A program made the position numbers and the translations under genes. Of a DNA stretch of 64,000 nt, positions 10,878 to 23,202 are shown one piece after another (the stretch's first letter is position 1; every line of letters begins with the position of its first letter). The stretch is from Polynucleobacter wuianus. Its GTDB lineage: Bacteria; Pseudomonadota; Gammaproteobacteria; Burkholderiales; Burkholderiaceae. The notes beneath the pieces were generated by a model. It was given only the letters and a program-made list of their open reading frames with translations, searched no databases and was not told where the DNA came from. Location: NCBI RefSeq assembly GCF_001659725.1, contig NZ_CP015922.1, positions 1-64,000 of the forward strand, in the 5' to 3' direction.

Positions 10878-11621
10878 TTGGCGATGGCTTTTTTTGCCGG
10901 CCTAGTTGATGCTGTTGCTGGCGGCGGCGGCCTGATACAGGTGCCTGCATTGTTTGCCGCCTATCCTGAAGCGCCTCCCGCAACCCTGCTTTCAACCAAT
11001 AAAGTATCGGCGGTTGGCGGAACTTTAAATGCCGCACGCAGATATCTGCGCCATGTCTCTCTTCCATGGGCTATTGTCGGCCCTGCAATTGTTGCTGGTT
11101 TTATTGGCTCTCTAATGGGTGCAAATGCAGTCAGCAATTTTCCAGCTGAGCCCTTGCGGAAAGCCTTACCTTTTGTTTTGTTATTCCTATTGCTATATAC
11201 CTGGTTTCAGCCCTCACTTGGAGAGGTCCATGCTCCCAAAGCGGTTGGTCGTCATCAACAATTTAAGGGAATTGTTCTCGGCTTAACAATAGGCTTTTAC
11301 GATGGCTTCTTTGGGCCTGGCACTGGCAGTTTTTTATTGTTTGGTTTTGTGCGCTTTTTTGGCTTTGATTTTTTGCACGCCTCTGCTGCAACGAAGTTGG
11401 TGAATGTTGCTACGAATTTAGCGGCAATCCTGATGTTGGCAAGTCTTGGCCAAATTAATTGGTCCCTAGGTTTTGCCATGATGGTGGCCAATATTGCGGG
11501 GAGTCAATTCGGTAGCCGCTTGGCGATTAAGCATGGCAGTACTTTTGTAAGAAAAGCTTTCTTGGTTATTGTGACTACGCTGATTCTGAAGTCCGCATGG
11601 AACGCGTATTTCATCAATTAA
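10878..11621 (+). CDS. TSUP-family (TauE/SafE, YfcA-like) membrane permease
   Basis: A membrane protein of the sulfite/organosulfur exporter (TSUP) family. Visible are the first repeat motif AGLVDAVAGGGGLIQVPAL near the start and the second repeat GFYDGFFGPGTGSFLLF near 136-152, the usual pair of glycine-rich motifs, with roughly eight membrane segments. The coordinates use TTG at 10878, but this cuts the first membrane helix. The frame is open upstream to a stop at 10827-10829, and the family-typical N-terminus EFSIYIWPLLL begins just after an ATC codon at 10845 that has AAAGAGA a few bases before it. No ATG is available, so the true start may be the rare ATC at 10845. Substrate unknown. Confidence 0.85.
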   Translation: MAMAFFAGLVDAVAGGGGLIQVPALFAAYPEAPPATLLSTNKVSAVGGTLNAARRYLRHVSLPWAIVGPAIVAGFIGSLMGANAVSNFPAEPLRKALPFVLLFLLLYTWFQPSLGEVHAPKAVGRHQQFKGIVLGLTIGFYDGFFGPGTGSFLLFGFVRFFGFDFLHASAATKLVNVATNLAAILMLASLGQINWSLGFAMMVANIAGSQFGSRLAIKHGSTFVRKAFLVIVTTLILKSAWNAYFIN

Positions 11622-11672
11622 ATCAATTACTTATAAAAAAATAGTTAGCTTTTCTAAGAATTTCTTAAGTTT

Positions 11673-11688
11673 TGTTTCACGTGAAACA
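11673..11688. promoter_or_regulatory. parS: parS centromere site upstream of mnmG
   Basis: TGTTTCACGTGAAACA is a perfect 16-bp match to the universal bacterial parS palindrome bound by ParB. It lies 39 bp before the mnmG start and 10 bp upstream of a TATGAT hexamer (11699-11704), so it covers the place where the -35 of that promoter would be. ParB bound here should load and spread, and could also dampen transcription of mnmG-rsmG-parA-parB; the regulatory part is inference. Confidence 0.95.
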
Positions 11689-11727
11689 AACAAAATGCTA
11701 TGATCATCGCCCTATCTAAGGCAAATC

Positions 11728-13647
11728 ATGCGTTATTCCAAAAGTTTCGATGTCATTGTTGTCGGTGGCGGCCACGCTGGGACTGAGGCTGCCCTCGCAT
11801 CGGCACGCATGGGTTGTGACACTCTATTAATTACTCATAGCATTGAAAATTTAGGGGCAATGAGTTGCAACCCCTCAATTGGTGGCATTGGTAAAGGCCA
11901 CTTGGTTAAAGAGATTGATGCCATGGGTGGCGCCATGGCAGCTGCGACTGATGAGGCGGGAATCCAGTTCCGAATTCTGAACTCAAGCAAAGGACCTGCG
12001 GTCCGTGCGACTCGCGCCCAAGGGGATCGTGTCTTATATAAGGCAGCAATTCGTCGTCGTCTAGAAAACCAGCCTAATTTGAGCCTTTTTCAGGCTGCTG
12101 TAGATGACCTTTTGGTTAAGGGCGATGATGTTTATGGGGTAGTCACCCAAATGGGCCTGAAGTTTATGGCCAAAAAAGTAGTTCTGACTGCAGGAACCTT
12201 TTTGGACGGCAAAATACATGTTGGCTTAAATAACTATGCTGGTGGTCGTGCAGGTGATCCTGCCGCTATATCCCTTTCTGCCCGCTTAAAAGAATTAAAA
12301 CTTCCCCAGGGAAGACTAAAGACGGGAACTCCCCCGCGCATTGATGGCAGAACAATTGATTTTTCAGTCATGCTCGAACAGCCTGGGGATCTAGACCCAG
12401 TGCCGGTATTTTCATATCTGGGGCGCCCAGAGCAACACCCAAAGCAGGTCCCTTGCTGGATTTCTCATACAAATGAAAAGACGCACGACATTATTCGTGG
12501 TGGTTTAGATCGCTCTCCTATGTATACGGGCGTAATTGAAGGTGTTGGCCCCCGCTACTGCCCTTCCATTGAAGACAAAATACACCGCTTCGCCTCTAGA
12601 AATAGTCACCAAATCTTTTTGGAACCGGAGGGCTTAACGACTAACGAGTTTTATCCCAACGGGATTTCAACTAGTCTGCCCTTCGATGTTCAATGGGACT
12701 TAGTCCGTAGCATCCGCGGCTTAGAGTCCGCCGTAATTGTGCGTCCTGGCTATGCCATTGAATATGATTTCTTTGACCCACGCCAGCTTCGCCATAGCCT
12801 AGAGACTAAGGTTATCGGCGGACTATATTTTGCTGGCCAAATTAATGGCACAACCGGATACGAAGAGGCCGCTGCTCAGGGCATGTTGGCCGGTATTAAT
12901 GCTGGATTAGCGGCCCAAGGTAAAGAGCCATGGATGCCAAAGCGCAGCGAATCTTATATAGGCGTCTTGGTTGATGACCTCATTACTAGAGGCGTCCAAG
13001 AGCCCTATCGCATGTTTACTAGTCGTGCAGAATACCGCTTAAGCTTGCGTGAAGATAATGCTGATATGCGCTTAACAGGCATTGGGCGCGAGCTTGGTTT
13101 GGTTGACAACCATCGCTGGGAAGTTTTTTGCAGAAAACAAGAGGCTGTTTCACGTGAAACAGCCCGCCTGGAAGAGATCTGGATTGGCCCAAAGCATGAG
13201 GCTGCGCCATTGGTTTCTCAATTACTAGGACAGGATTTGTCGCATGAATGCAATTTAACCGAGCTATTAAGGCGTCCCGGAGTTACTTACGAAGCAATTA
13301 CTTCCTTGGGTAAGGGTTTGTGGTCACCGGGTATTTTGGACGAAGATCTTGGTTTAGCGGCGCAAATTAGCGATCAAGTAGAGATTTCAGTGAAATACCA
13401 AGGCTATATTGATCGCCAGGCTGTAGAAATTGCCCGTCAAGAACATAACGAGAGCTTTCCGCTCCCAGAGTCTCTTGACTACACTCAGGTTCTTGGTTTG
13501 TCTAAAGAGGTTCAGCAAAAACTCAATCTACATAAACCTGCAACTTTGGGCCAGGCCGGCAGGATTTCTGGGGTAACTCCAGCAGCGCTTTCCCTGCTCT
13601 TAGTGCATCTCAAAAAAGGTTTGGGGCGCACCCAAGAGCCAGCATGA
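11728..13647 (+). CDS. mnmG: tRNA 5-carboxymethylaminomethyluridine synthase subunit MnmG (GidA)
   Basis: With MnmE it adds the carboxymethylaminomethyl group to wobble uridine 34 of certain tRNAs, using FAD, NADH and a folate. The 639-residue protein opens with the FAD dinucleotide fold [14 protein letters not shown] near 10-23, carries the family signatures [16 protein letters not shown] near 49-64 and [16 protein letters not shown] near 372-387, and ends with the helical MnmE-binding domain. Length is typical (about 630). It leads the mnmG-rsmG-parA-parB cluster and overlaps rsmG by 4 bp. A parS site lies inside the gene at 13146-13161. Confidence 0.97.
   Translation: MRYSKSFDVIVVGGGHAGTEAALASARMGCDTLLITHSIENLGAMSCNPSIGGIGKGHLVKEIDAMGGAMAAATDEAGIQFRILNSSKGPAVRATRAQGDRVLYKAAIRRRLENQPNLSLFQAAVDDLLVKGDDVYGVVTQMGLKFMAKKVVLTAGTFLDGKIHVGLNNYAGGRAGDPAAISLSARLKELKLPQGRLKTGTPPRIDGRTIDFSVMLEQPGDLDPVPVFSYLGRPEQHPKQVPCWISHTNEKTHDIIRGGLDRSPMYTGVIEGVGPRYCPSIEDKIHRFASRNSHQIFLEPEGLTTNEFYPNGISTSLPFDVQWDLVRSIRGLESAVIVRPGYAIEYDFFDPRQLRHSLETKVIGGLYFAGQINGTTGYEEAAAQGMLAGINAGLAAQGKEPWMPKRSESYIGVLVDDLITRGVQEPYRMFTSRAEYRLSLREDNADMRLTGIGRELGLVDNHRWEVFCRKQEAVSRETARLEEIWIGPKHEAAPLVSQLLGQDLSHECNLTELLRRPGVTYEAITSLGKGLWSPGILDEDLGLAAQISDQVEISVKYQGYIDRQAVEIARQEHNESFPLPESLDYTQVLGLSKEVQQKLNLHKPATLGQAGRISGVTPAALSLLLVHLKKGLGRTQEPA
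13146..13161. other. parS: Second parS site, inside the mnmG coding region
   Basis: A second perfect TGTTTCACGTGAAACA lies in the mnmG reading frame, encoding Cys/Val-Ser-Arg-Glu-Thr residues near position 475-480. It is 1473 bp from the first parS. Two consensus sites this close to each other and to parAB mark the segregation centromere about 12-13 kb from oriC. Confidence 0.95.
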
Positions 13648-14312
13648 CCGAAGCCCTGCTTTCTATGGGAATTGAAGAGCTTGGACTTAATTTAAGCGAA
13701 GCCAATATTGCCGGCCTTGAGCTTTTTTTGCAGGAAATGGGTCGCTGGAATCAGGTCCACAACCTTACTGCAATCGAGGGCGAAAAAGAGTCCATTCGCC
13801 TACATCTGATTGATTCCATTGCGGTTTTGCCAGTTTTGAGAGAGTTTTTAAAAGCCCAAAATCCAGCGATAGCTGATCTGGGTTCGGGCGGCGGTCTCCC
13901 GGCAATTCCGATTGCTATTGTCCAGCCAGAATGGCGCTTAACCTTGATTGAGGCTATCCGCAAGAAAACGGCTTTTTTGCAGCATGTGCGAGGCAAGTTG
14001 AAGCTGAAAAACATTGAAGTGCTTAGCGAACGAGTCGAAAATGTTGCGCTGCAGCAAACTGGCCAATTTGATGCTGTTATTTCACGAGCGTTTACGAATT
14101 TAGCGCGATTTTTGGAGTTATCACTTCCATTGCTAAAGCCCGGTGGGCTGGTATTCGCAATGAAATCAAAGCGCGCAGATGAAGAAATGAAAGATGTCTG
14201 CAAAGACGACTGGCGTTTATTGGCAGACGAGGCCTTATTTATACCCAACCTATCGGTGGAGAGACGCCTTTTAGTCCTGACCCCCGTGAGAAAATCGTTA
14301 GTTACCCCTTAA
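13644..14312 (+). CDS. rsmG: 16S rRNA (guanine-527-N7)-methyltransferase RsmG (GidB)
   Basis: RsmG methylates G527 in the 530 loop of 16S rRNA using S-adenosylmethionine; its loss gives low-level streptomycin resistance in other bacteria. The 222-residue protein has the NLTAIE motif near 40-45, the SAM-binding glycine loop [12 protein letters not shown] near 76-87, and [12 protein letters not shown] near 147-158. Length fits the family (about 210-220). It overlaps mnmG by 4 bp (ATGA) and precedes parA by 19 bp, the conserved gid-par gene order. Confidence 0.96.
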   Translation: MTEALLSMGIEELGLNLSEANIAGLELFLQEMGRWNQVHNLTAIEGEKESIRLHLIDSIAVLPVLREFLKAQNPAIADLGSGGGLPAIPIAIVQPEWRLTLIEAIRKKTAFLQHVRGKLKLKNIEVLSERVENVALQQTGQFDAVISRAFTNLARFLELSLPLLKPGGLVFAMKSKRADEEMKDVCKDDWRLLADEALFIPNLSVERRLLVLTPVRKSLVTP

Positions 14313-14331
14313 GTAAATTAAAAAAGTAGCC

Positions 14332-15102
14332 ATGGCAAAAATATTCTGTATCGCAAATCAAAAAGGCGGTGTAGGCAAGACCACCACAGCGGTGAACTTG
14401 GCTGCAGGCTTGGCAGGCCTTCGTCAACGTGTTTTGCTAGTAGACCTTGATCCTCAAGGCAACGCCACCATGGGGTCGGGAATTGAAAAGGCGGACTTAA
14501 ATACTAGCGTCTACCAAGTGTTGATTGGCCTTGCTTCTGCAAAAGATTGTGCACAGCGTTGCGAGAGCTCTGCTTACGATGTGCTGCCAGCAAATCGCGA
14601 TTTGGCTGGCGCAGAAATTGAGTTGGTGGATATTGATGCGCGTGAATCTCGTTTGAAAGATGCGCTTGCAGAAGTCGCTGATGATTACGATTTTATTTTG
14701 ATCGATTGCCCTCCTGCTCTGTCACTGTTAACGCTTAATGGTTTGTGTGCGGCCAATGGTGTAATCGTGCCAATGCAGTGCGAGTACTTTGCATTGGAGG
14801 GTCTCTCGGATCTCGTGAATACCATCAAGCAAGTGCACGCAAATTTAAATCCAGATCTTGTCATCATTGGTTTGTTGCGCGTGATGTTTGATGCACGCAT
14901 GACATTGCAACAACAAGTATCAGACCAACTGCTTGAGCACTTCGGCGACAAAGTATTTAAGACCATTATTCCGCGCAACGTACGCCTTGCAGAGGCCCCA
15001 TCATACGGGCTTCCTGGTGTGGCTTTCGATAAATCATCACGTGGTGCAAAAGCCTATTTAGAGTTTGGTGCAGAGATGGTTGAGCGTATCAAACAAATGT
15101 AA
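14332..15102 (+). CDS. parA: Chromosome-partitioning ATPase ParA
   Basis: ParA forms ATP-dependent dimers on the nucleoid and pulls ParB-parS complexes apart. The 256-residue protein has the deviant Walker A KGGVGKTT near 11-18 with both lysines, the A' motif VLLVDLDPQGNAT near 34-46, and the Walker B-like FILIDCPPALSLL near 121-133. It lacks the N-terminal DNA-binding extension of plasmid type Ia ParA, as expected for chromosomal Soj/ParA. parB follows after 21 bp. Confidence 0.97.
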   Translation: MAKIFCIANQKGGVGKTTTAVNLAAGLAGLRQRVLLVDLDPQGNATMGSGIEKADLNTSVYQVLIGLASAKDCAQRCESSAYDVLPANRDLAGAEIELVDIDARESRLKDALAEVADDYDFILIDCPPALSLLTLNGLCAANGVIVPMQCEYFALEGLSDLVNTIKQVHANLNPDLVIIGLLRVMFDARMTLQQQVSDQLLEHFGDKVFKTIIPRNVRLAEAPSYGLPGVAFDKSSRGAKAYLEFGAEMVERIKQM

Positions 15103-15123
15103 TTTTTTGGAAGAATAAAGAAC

Positions 15124-16017
15124 ATGGTTGCAATTAAGAAAAAAGGTTTAGGTAGAGGGTTGGAAGCGCTACTCGGTGAGAAAGCTCAACAAGCAAATTC
15201 AAGCGCAGAAATAAATCGTTTGCCATTAACAGCATTGCAGGCGGGCAAATATCAACCGAGACAAAAAATGGAAGCGGGCGCTCTGCAGGAATTGGCGGAG
15301 AGCATTCGCGAGCAGGGAGTAATGCAGCCATTGTTGGTGAGACTGGTTGCGCCTGGTAAGTACGAAATTATTGCTGGCGAAAGACGCTTTCGTGCAGCCA
15401 CTATTGCCGGCCTGAAAGAGGTACCGGTTTTAGTTTCTAGCGCTGATGATCAGGCCGCTGCGGCTATGGCTTTGGTTGAAAATATGCAGCGCGAGGATTT
15501 AAATCCTCTGGAAGAGTCTCAAGGTCTGGCTAGATTGATTGAAGAGTTTGGCTTTACTCATGAGCAAGCTGCAAAAGCGGTAGGAAAATCCCGCAGCGCC
15601 ATTACTAATTTATTGCGCTTAGCGCAGCTGGCAAAGCCTGTACAGGCAATGCTTTTAGCTGGTGATATCGATATGGGCCATGCTCGTGCCTTATTACCTT
15701 TACCTGGTGCTAGCCAGGTTGCTTTGGCCCAAAGAATTGCCGCTCAAGGCCTTTCTGTGCGTGAGGCAGAAAAAATGTCAGCAGCATTGGCTATCGCTGG
15801 TGGTCATATTGGGGACAAAAAGTCGAAAACCCAGGCAGGCACTAGTGCGCCAAGCCGCGACCCCGATATGCGCCGCCTTTCTCAGGAAATCGCCGATTTG
15901 ATTGGTTTAAATGTGGAATTTAAGTTCAAAGGCAAAGGTGGCGAGATCCGAATTGGCTTTAGCCAGTTTGACGAGCTAGATTCCTTATTAAAAAAGTTGG
16001 GTATTGCTGCCGATTAA
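15124..16017 (+). CDS. parB: Chromosome-partitioning protein ParB
   Basis: ParB binds parS, slides as a CTP-dependent clamp and condenses the origin region. The 297-residue protein has the N-terminal GLGRGLEALLG motif near 8-18 that contacts ParA, the CTP-binding motifs PRQKME (near 45) and GERRFRAA near 85-92, the ENMQREDLNPLEES box near 118-131, a helix-turn-helix near 145-165 (AAKAVGKSRSAITN) and a C-terminal dimerisation domain. Its two cognate parS sites are at 11673 and 13146. Confidence 0.97.
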   Translation: MVAIKKKGLGRGLEALLGEKAQQANSSAEINRLPLTALQAGKYQPRQKMEAGALQELAESIREQGVMQPLLVRLVAPGKYEIIAGERRFRAATIAGLKEVPVLVSSADDQAAAAMALVENMQREDLNPLEESQGLARLIEEFGFTHEQAAKAVGKSRSAITNLLRLAQLAKPVQAMLLAGDIDMGHARALLPLPGASQVALAQRIAAQGLSVREAEKMSAALAIAGGHIGDKKSKTQAGTSAPSRDPDMRRLSQEIADLIGLNVEFKFKGKGGEIRIGFSQFDELDSLLKKLGIAAD

Positions 16018-16030
16018 CACCCCTTGTGGA

Positions 16031-16528
16031 ATGAATTTTGTGAACAAACAGCAGCAGATAAGTACTCGTGAGTGGGATGAAATCGAGGAAGACACCTTTA
16101 AATCTCTCACCAAAGAGGAAATGGATGCATTGCGTAAAGCAAAGCCACGCAATTTTGCTTCCATCAATTCATGGTGGATTGTTTTAAGTCAGGTGGTGCT
16201 TACCCTAGCAATTGCAGGCGCTTGCTTCGTTTTTTCAAGTCAGGACGACAAAAGCGTTTATACTTATTCGGCTTTAGTAGGCGGTTTGATTGGATTTTTG
16301 CCTTCCGCGTTGTTTTTAATGCGCATAGAGGCGGCGAAAAAAAGTGTCAAATCCAGCCCCGGCGGCTTTTTGGCGGCAGTGGTTTCTGGCGAATTTATCA
16401 AAATCCTAGCAACTATTGTTTTGTTCATAGGCTTTGCCCTAAAGCAGCCTGATTTGAAATGGATCCCGTTGCTTGTTACTTATTTGGCTACCCTCAAATG
16501 TTATCTGTTGGGGTGGTTTTGGAAGTAG
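16031..16528 (+). CDS. atpI: ATP synthase accessory protein AtpI-like
   Basis: A small inner-membrane protein at the head of the atp operon. AtpI assists assembly of the c-ring and is not essential in other bacteria. From the ATG at 16031 the protein is 165 residues, with a charged N-terminal segment and four hydrophobic segments (near 47-67, 80-95, 115-140, 145-160). The ATG at 16031 is preferred over the open frame upstream because that would overlap parB; a GTG at 16040 is also possible. Its position before atpB supports the call, as the sequence itself is weakly conserved. Confidence 0.85.
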   Translation: MNFVNKQQQISTREWDEIEEDTFKSLTKEEMDALRKAKPRNFASINSWWIVLSQVVLTLAIAGACFVFSSQDDKSVYTYSALVGGLIGFLPSALFLMRIEAAKKSVKSSPGGFLAAVVSGEFIKILATIVLFIGFALKQPDLKWIPLLVTYLATLKCYLLGWFWK

Positions 16529-16556
16529 CAAGAAGCAAATAAACAAGGACAAGTAA

Positions 16557-17450
<894 letters not shown>

Positions 17451-17465
17451 CTTTTTTATTTTTAA

Positions 17466-17759
<294 letters not shown>

Positions 17760-17770
17760 TTGTTTTGGCG

Positions 17771-17792
17771 TGGATGACCACCGGGTCATCCA
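17771..17792 (+). promoter_or_regulatory. Intercistronic hairpin between atpE and atpF
   Basis: Arms TGGATGACC (17771-17779) and GGTCATCCA (17784-17792) form a perfect 9-bp stem with a 4-nt loop. No T-run follows, so it is not an intrinsic terminator. It lies just after the gene for the multi-copy c subunit and before the GTG-started atpF, where it could protect the upstream mRNA or limit atpF translation. Confidence 0.6.
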
Positions 17793-17822
17793 ACCGTACT
17801 CAACAATACTGAAAGGAATATC

Positions 17823-18293
17823 GTGAATCTGAACGCGACCCTATTCGCGCAAATGATCGTCTTCTTCGTCTTATGGTGGGTTGTTGCACGCTTTGTGTGG
17901 CCACCGCTGGTTAAGGCGCTAGATGAGCGTTCAACCAAAATTGCTGATGGTTTGGCTGCTGCCGAGCGTGGAAAAGAAGAATTGGCACTCGCTAACAATG
18001 CTGCTGAATTAGAGCTCTCAAAAGCTCGCCAAGAAGGCGTCCTGAGGGTAGCTGAGGCAGAAAAGCGCGCACAAATGTCAGCTGATGAAATCCGTGCTAA
18101 CGCACAAGCTGAAGCAACGCGCATTATTTCTCAAGCTAAAGAAGATGCAGACCAACAGGTTACTCGTGCTCGTGAAGTTTTGCGTGCTGAAGTTGCTGTA
18201 TTAGCCGTCAAAGGCGCCGAGCAAATTTTGCGTCGGGAAGTTGACGCTAAGGCTCACGGCGCATTGCTTGATCAACTTAAGGCAGAGCTTTGA
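17823..18293 (+). CDS. atpF: ATP synthase Fo subunit b
   Basis: Subunit b is the stator stalk. The 156-residue protein has one N-terminal membrane helix (near 4-26, [20 protein letters not shown]) and then a long charged, Ala-rich helix that dimerises and reaches F1. The start is GTG at 17823, preceded by GAAAGGAA; no ATG is available at the conserved N-terminus MNLNATL. Length is exactly the usual 156. The weaker start codon fits the low copy number of b relative to c. Confidence 0.96.
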   Translation: MNLNATLFAQMIVFFVLWWVVARFVWPPLVKALDERSTKIADGLAAAERGKEELALANNAAELELSKARQEGVLRVAEAEKRAQMSADEIRANAQAEATRIISQAKEDADQQVTRAREVLRAEVAVLAVKGAEQILRREVDAKAHGALLDQLKAEL

Positions 18294-18294
18294 T

Positions 18295-18831
18295 ATGGCT
18301 GAGTTAGCCACGATTGCTCGCCCTTATGCTGAGGCGCTTTTTCAAAGCGCTAAGCCTGCCGAACTTGCTTCAATATTGGAGCAACTAAATGAGTTGGCTC
18401 AGCTTGCTGCGCTACCTGAAGTTGCTGGTTTATCCAACAACCCCAAAGTTTCTGCAGATGACTTGACCAAGCTTTTATCTGGCATGGTGAAGACAAAGTT
18501 AGATGGAAAAGTAGCGAGCTTTTTAAGTCTTGTGAATCAAAGCCATCGCTTAGCAGCCATCCCTGAAATTGCTCATCAATTTGAAGCAATGAAGAATAAG
18601 AGCGAAGGCGCAGCAGAAGTAAACATTACCAGCGCATTCCCTTTAGAGGGTTCTGCGTTAAATGATTTGTTGTCAAGTTTGAAGAAGCGCTTTGGGGGTA
18701 AAGAATTGCGCCCAACTATTCAAGTTGACCCAACATTGATTGGCGGAGTTCGCATTCAAGTTGGCGACGAAGTAATGGATAGTTCTGTGAAAGCACAGTT
18801 AGCTCAAATGCAAGTAAGTCTTGGCGCATAA
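18295..18831 (+). CDS. atpH: ATP synthase F1 subunit delta
   Basis: Delta connects the top of the F1 head to the b stalk. From ATG 18295 the protein is 178 residues, starting MAELATIARPYAEALF, which is the standard helical N-terminal motif; the C-terminal signature VDPTLIGGVRIQVGDEVMDSS is clear near 148-168. The open frame extends upstream into atpF, but the ATG one base after the atpF stop gives the family length (about 178). Confidence 0.96.
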   Translation: MAELATIARPYAEALFQSAKPAELASILEQLNELAQLAALPEVAGLSNNPKVSADDLTKLLSGMVKTKLDGKVASFLSLVNQSHRLAAIPEIAHQFEAMKNKSEGAAEVNITSAFPLEGSALNDLLSSLKKRFGGKELRPTIQVDPTLIGGVRIQVGDEVMDSSVKAQLAQMQVSLGA

Positions 18832-18876
18832 GTTATCCCTATTAAGAACATACGAAATAAGACCCAGGAGTAAGTA

Positions 18877-20418
18877 ATGCAACTCAACCCTTCCGAGATC
18901 AGCGAACTGATCAAAAGCCGAATTAGCGAATTGGGCGTTGACTCCCAAGTTCGCAACGAAGGCACTGTTATTTCAGTGACCGACGGTATTTGCCGCGTAC
19001 ACGGTTTGTCTGGTGTGATGCAGGGCGAAATGTTGGAATTCCCAAACAACACTATCGGCCTCGCTTTGAACCTTGAGCGTGATTCTGTTGGTGCTGTGGT
19101 GTTGGGTGAATACACCCACATTAAAGAAGGCGACTCAGTGAAATGTACGGGCCGCATTTTGGAAGTTCCAGTTGGGCCAGAATTGCTTGGTCGCGTAGTA
19201 AACGCGCTCGGCCAGCCAATTGATGGCAAAGGCCCAATCAATACCAAGTTAACTGACTTTATTGAAAAAGTTGCTCCTGGCGTTATCGCACGTCAATCTG
19301 TTAGCCAGCCAGTTCAAACTGGTTTGAAGGCGATTGATGCGATGGTTCCAATTGGCCGTGGTCAGCGTGAGTTGATCATTGGCGACCGCCAAACTGGTAA
19401 GACAGCAGTTGCGGTTGACGCGATCATTAACCAAAAAGGTAAGGGCGTTTATTGCGTTTACGTTGCGATTGGTCAAAAAGCTTCCACTATTGCTAACGTT
19501 GTTCGCAAGCTCACAGAATTGGGCGCGATGGAGTATACCGTTGTTGTTGCAGCGAGTGCTTCTGAGTCTGCAGCGATGCAGTACCTCTCTGCCTACGCAG
19601 GTTGCACCATGGGTGAATACTTCCGTGATCGTGGCGAAGATGCATTGATTGTTTACGATGACTTGACCAAGCAAGCGGTTGCTTATCGCCAAATTTCCTT
19701 GTTGCTCCGCCGCCCACCAGGCCGCGAAGCTTATCCTGGCGACGTGTTCTACCTCCACTCACGTTTGCTCGAGCGCGCTGCTCGTGTAAATGCCGAGTAT
19801 GTTGAGAAGTTCACTAATGGTGCAGTAAAAGGTAAGACAGGCTCATTGACAGCATTGCCAATTATTGAAACTCAAGCTGGTGACGTTTCTGCATTCGTTC
19901 CAACCAACGTGATTTCGATTACTGACGGTCAGATCTTCTTGGAAACAGACTTGTTTAACGCTGGTGTACGCCCTGCGATTAACGCCGGTATTTCTGTATC
20001 CCGTGTTGGTGGTGCAGCACAAACTAAGGTCATCAAGAAACTGTCTGGCGGTATTCGTACCGACTTGGCGCAATATCGTGAATTGGCAGCGTTTGCTCAG
20101 TTCGCATCTGATCTTGACGAAGCAACCCGTAAACAGCTCGAGCGCGGTCGTCGCGTTACCGAATTATGTAAGCAAGCTCAATACAAGCCGCTCCAAGTTT
20201 GGGAAATGGCTGCCTCACTCTATGCAGTTAATAATGGCTTCTTCGACGACCTCGAAGTGAAGAACGTATTGGCATTCGAAAAAGGCTTGCAAGATCATTT
20301 GAAATCTAAATATGCAGACTTAGTTGGACGCATTGAAGATACTAAAGATTTGAGCAAAGAAGACGAAGCCGCTTTGCGTGCTGCGATTGAGGACTACAAG
20401 CGTTCAGCAGCCTTCTAA
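18877..20418 (+). CDS. atpA: ATP synthase F1 subunit alpha
   Basis: Alpha subunits alternate with beta in the F1 hexamer and hold non-catalytic nucleotides. The 513-residue protein carries Walker [10 protein letters not shown] near 169-177, the [18 protein letters not shown]alker B region near 261-278, and the ATPase alpha/beta signature with [20 protein letters not shown] near 281-300. A good ribosome binding site (CCAGGAGTAA) precedes the ATG. Length is the family standard. Confidence 0.98.
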   Translation: MQLNPSEISELIKSRISELGVDSQVRNEGTVISVTDGICRVHGLSGVMQGEMLEFPNNTIGLALNLERDSVGAVVLGEYTHIKEGDSVKCTGRILEVPVGPELLGRVVNALGQPIDGKGPINTKLTDFIEKVAPGVIARQSVSQPVQTGLKAIDAMVPIGRGQRELIIGDRQTGKTAVAVDAIINQKGKGVYCVYVAIGQKASTIANVVRKLTELGAMEYTVVVAASASESAAMQYLSAYAGCTMGEYFRDRGEDALIVYDDLTKQAVAYRQISLLLRRPPGREAYPGDVFYLHSRLLERAARVNAEYVEKFTNGAVKGKTGSLTALPIIETQAGDVSAFVPTNVISITDGQIFLETDLFNAGVRPAINAGISVSRVGGAAQTKVIKKLSGGIRTDLAQYRELAAFAQFASDLDEATRKQLERGRRVTELCKQAQYKPLQVWEMAASLYAVNNGFFDDLEVKNVLAFEKGLQDHLKSKYADLVGRIEDTKDLSKEDEAALRAAIEDYKRSAAF

Positions 20419-20433
20419 GGACGCATAGAGATC

Positions 20434-21303
20434 ATGGCCGGCACAAAAGAGATACGATCAAAGATCAAGAGCGTGCAAAACACGCGCAAGATCACGAAGG
20501 CAATGGAGATGGTCGCCGCATCCAAGATGCGTCGCGCCCAGGAGCGCATGCGTAATGCGCGACCATACGCTGAAAAAATTCGTGAAATTGTTGCCAATCT
20601 TTCTAAAGCAAATCCTGAGTATCGCCCTGCTTACATGGCGACTCGTGAAGTGAAGAAGGTTGGCACGATCTTGGTTACTACAGACAAGGGCTTGTGCGGC
20701 GGTTTAAATACCAACGTACTGCGTTTGGTCGCTAACCAAGTGCGCGAATTGCAAGAAAACAATGTTGAGATTGCGTATACCGCAATTGGTTCAAAAGGTT
20801 TGCAATTTTTGAATCGCTCAAAAGCAAAACTCATTTCTCAAACTATCCAAATTGGTGACACACCACATTTAGATGTGTTGATTGGTGCGATTACTGCCCA
20901 ATTAGAAGCGTTTGAAAAAGGCGAGATTGATGCTGTTTATTTGGCATACACCCGCTTTGTAAATGCAATGAAACAAGAGCCTGTTTTGGAAAAGCTTTTG
21001 CCTTTGGAGCCAGCTGCTTTGACTCCAGAAGACAAATCAGGCCCATCTTGGGATTACATTTACGAGCCTGATGCTGAATCCATTTTGAATGGCTTATTAA
21101 AGCGTTACGTTGAGGCAATGATTTATCAGGCGGTTGCTGAAAACATGGCTTCCGAGCAATCTGCACGCATGGTCTCAATGAAAGCTGCGTCAGACAATGC
21201 TAAGAATGTGATCGGCGAATTGCAATTGGATTACAACAAAACACGACAAGCTGCTATTACCAAAGAGTTGTCTGAAATTGTTGGTGGAGCGGCTGCGGTT
21301 TAA
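20434..21303 (+). CDS. atpG: ATP synthase F1 subunit gamma
   Basis: Gamma is the central rotating shaft. The 289-residue protein shows the conserved N-terminal helix [20 protein letters not shown] and C-terminal helix with [19 protein letters not shown] near 246-264, which form the coiled coil in the alpha3beta3 cavity; the middle motif [11 protein letters not shown] near 80-90 is also typical. It starts 15 bp after atpA. Confidence 0.97.
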   Translation: MAGTKEIRSKIKSVQNTRKITKAMEMVAASKMRRAQERMRNARPYAEKIREIVANLSKANPEYRPAYMATREVKKVGTILVTTDKGLCGGLNTNVLRLVANQVRELQENNVEIAYTAIGSKGLQFLNRSKAKLISQTIQIGDTPHLDVLIGAITAQLEAFEKGEIDAVYLAYTRFVNAMKQEPVLEKLLPLEPAALTPEDKSGPSWDYIYEPDAESILNGLLKRYVEAMIYQAVAENMASEQSARMVSMKAASDNAKNVIGELQLDYNKTRQAAITKELSEIVGGAAAV

Positions 21304-21318
21304 GCGGTCAGCATTTAG

Positions 21319-22758
<1,440 letters not shown>

Positions 22759-22770
22759 TCTAGGGAAATT

Positions 22771-23187
22771 ATGTCAACCATACGCGTCGATGTAGTAAGT
22801 GCTGAGCGATCCATTTTCAGTGGAGAGGCTAAATTTGTAGCCCTTCCTGGTGAAAGCGGCGAGCTCGGCATCTTGCGCGGCCACACTCCTTTGATTACAC
22901 GCATTCGTCCGGGCTCAGTTCGTATTGAAAAGGCTGATGGTGATGAAGAGTTTGTTTTCGTTGCGGGTGGCTATTTAGAGGTTCAGCCAGATCACGTAAC
23001 TGTATTAGCCGATACTGCTATTCGCGGCCATGATCTTGATGAAGCAAAAGCGATTGAAGCCAAGAAGCGTGCTGAAGAGGCTATGCAAAATCGTGGCACT
23101 GACTTTGATTTGGCCTTAGCCCAATCTGAGTTTGCAATGGCAGCGGCTCAGCTAGCCGCTATTGCACGTTTCCGTCGTAAAAAGTAA
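22771..23187 (+). CDS. atpC: ATP synthase F1 subunit epsilon
   Basis: Epsilon joins gamma to the c-ring and can inhibit ATP hydrolysis through its C-terminal helices. The 138-residue protein has the N-terminal beta sandwich with [14 protein letters not shown] near 31-44 and a C-terminal Ala-rich helical hairpin. The last gene of the ATP synthase set; hemE starts 15 bp later, suggesting read-through. Confidence 0.96.
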   Translation: MSTIRVDVVSAERSIFSGEAKFVALPGESGELGILRGHTPLITRIRPGSVRIEKADGDEEFVFVAGGYLEVQPDHVTVLADTAIRGHDLDEAKAIEAKKRAEEAMQNRGTDFDLALAQSEFAMAAAQLAAIARFRRKK

Positions 23188-23202
23188 TAGCCGGTCATCT
23201 CC

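Noticed and set aside
19249..19762. Long minus-strand frames opposite atpA and atpD
   Set aside because: Shadow frames produced by biased codon use in highly expressed ATP synthase genes.
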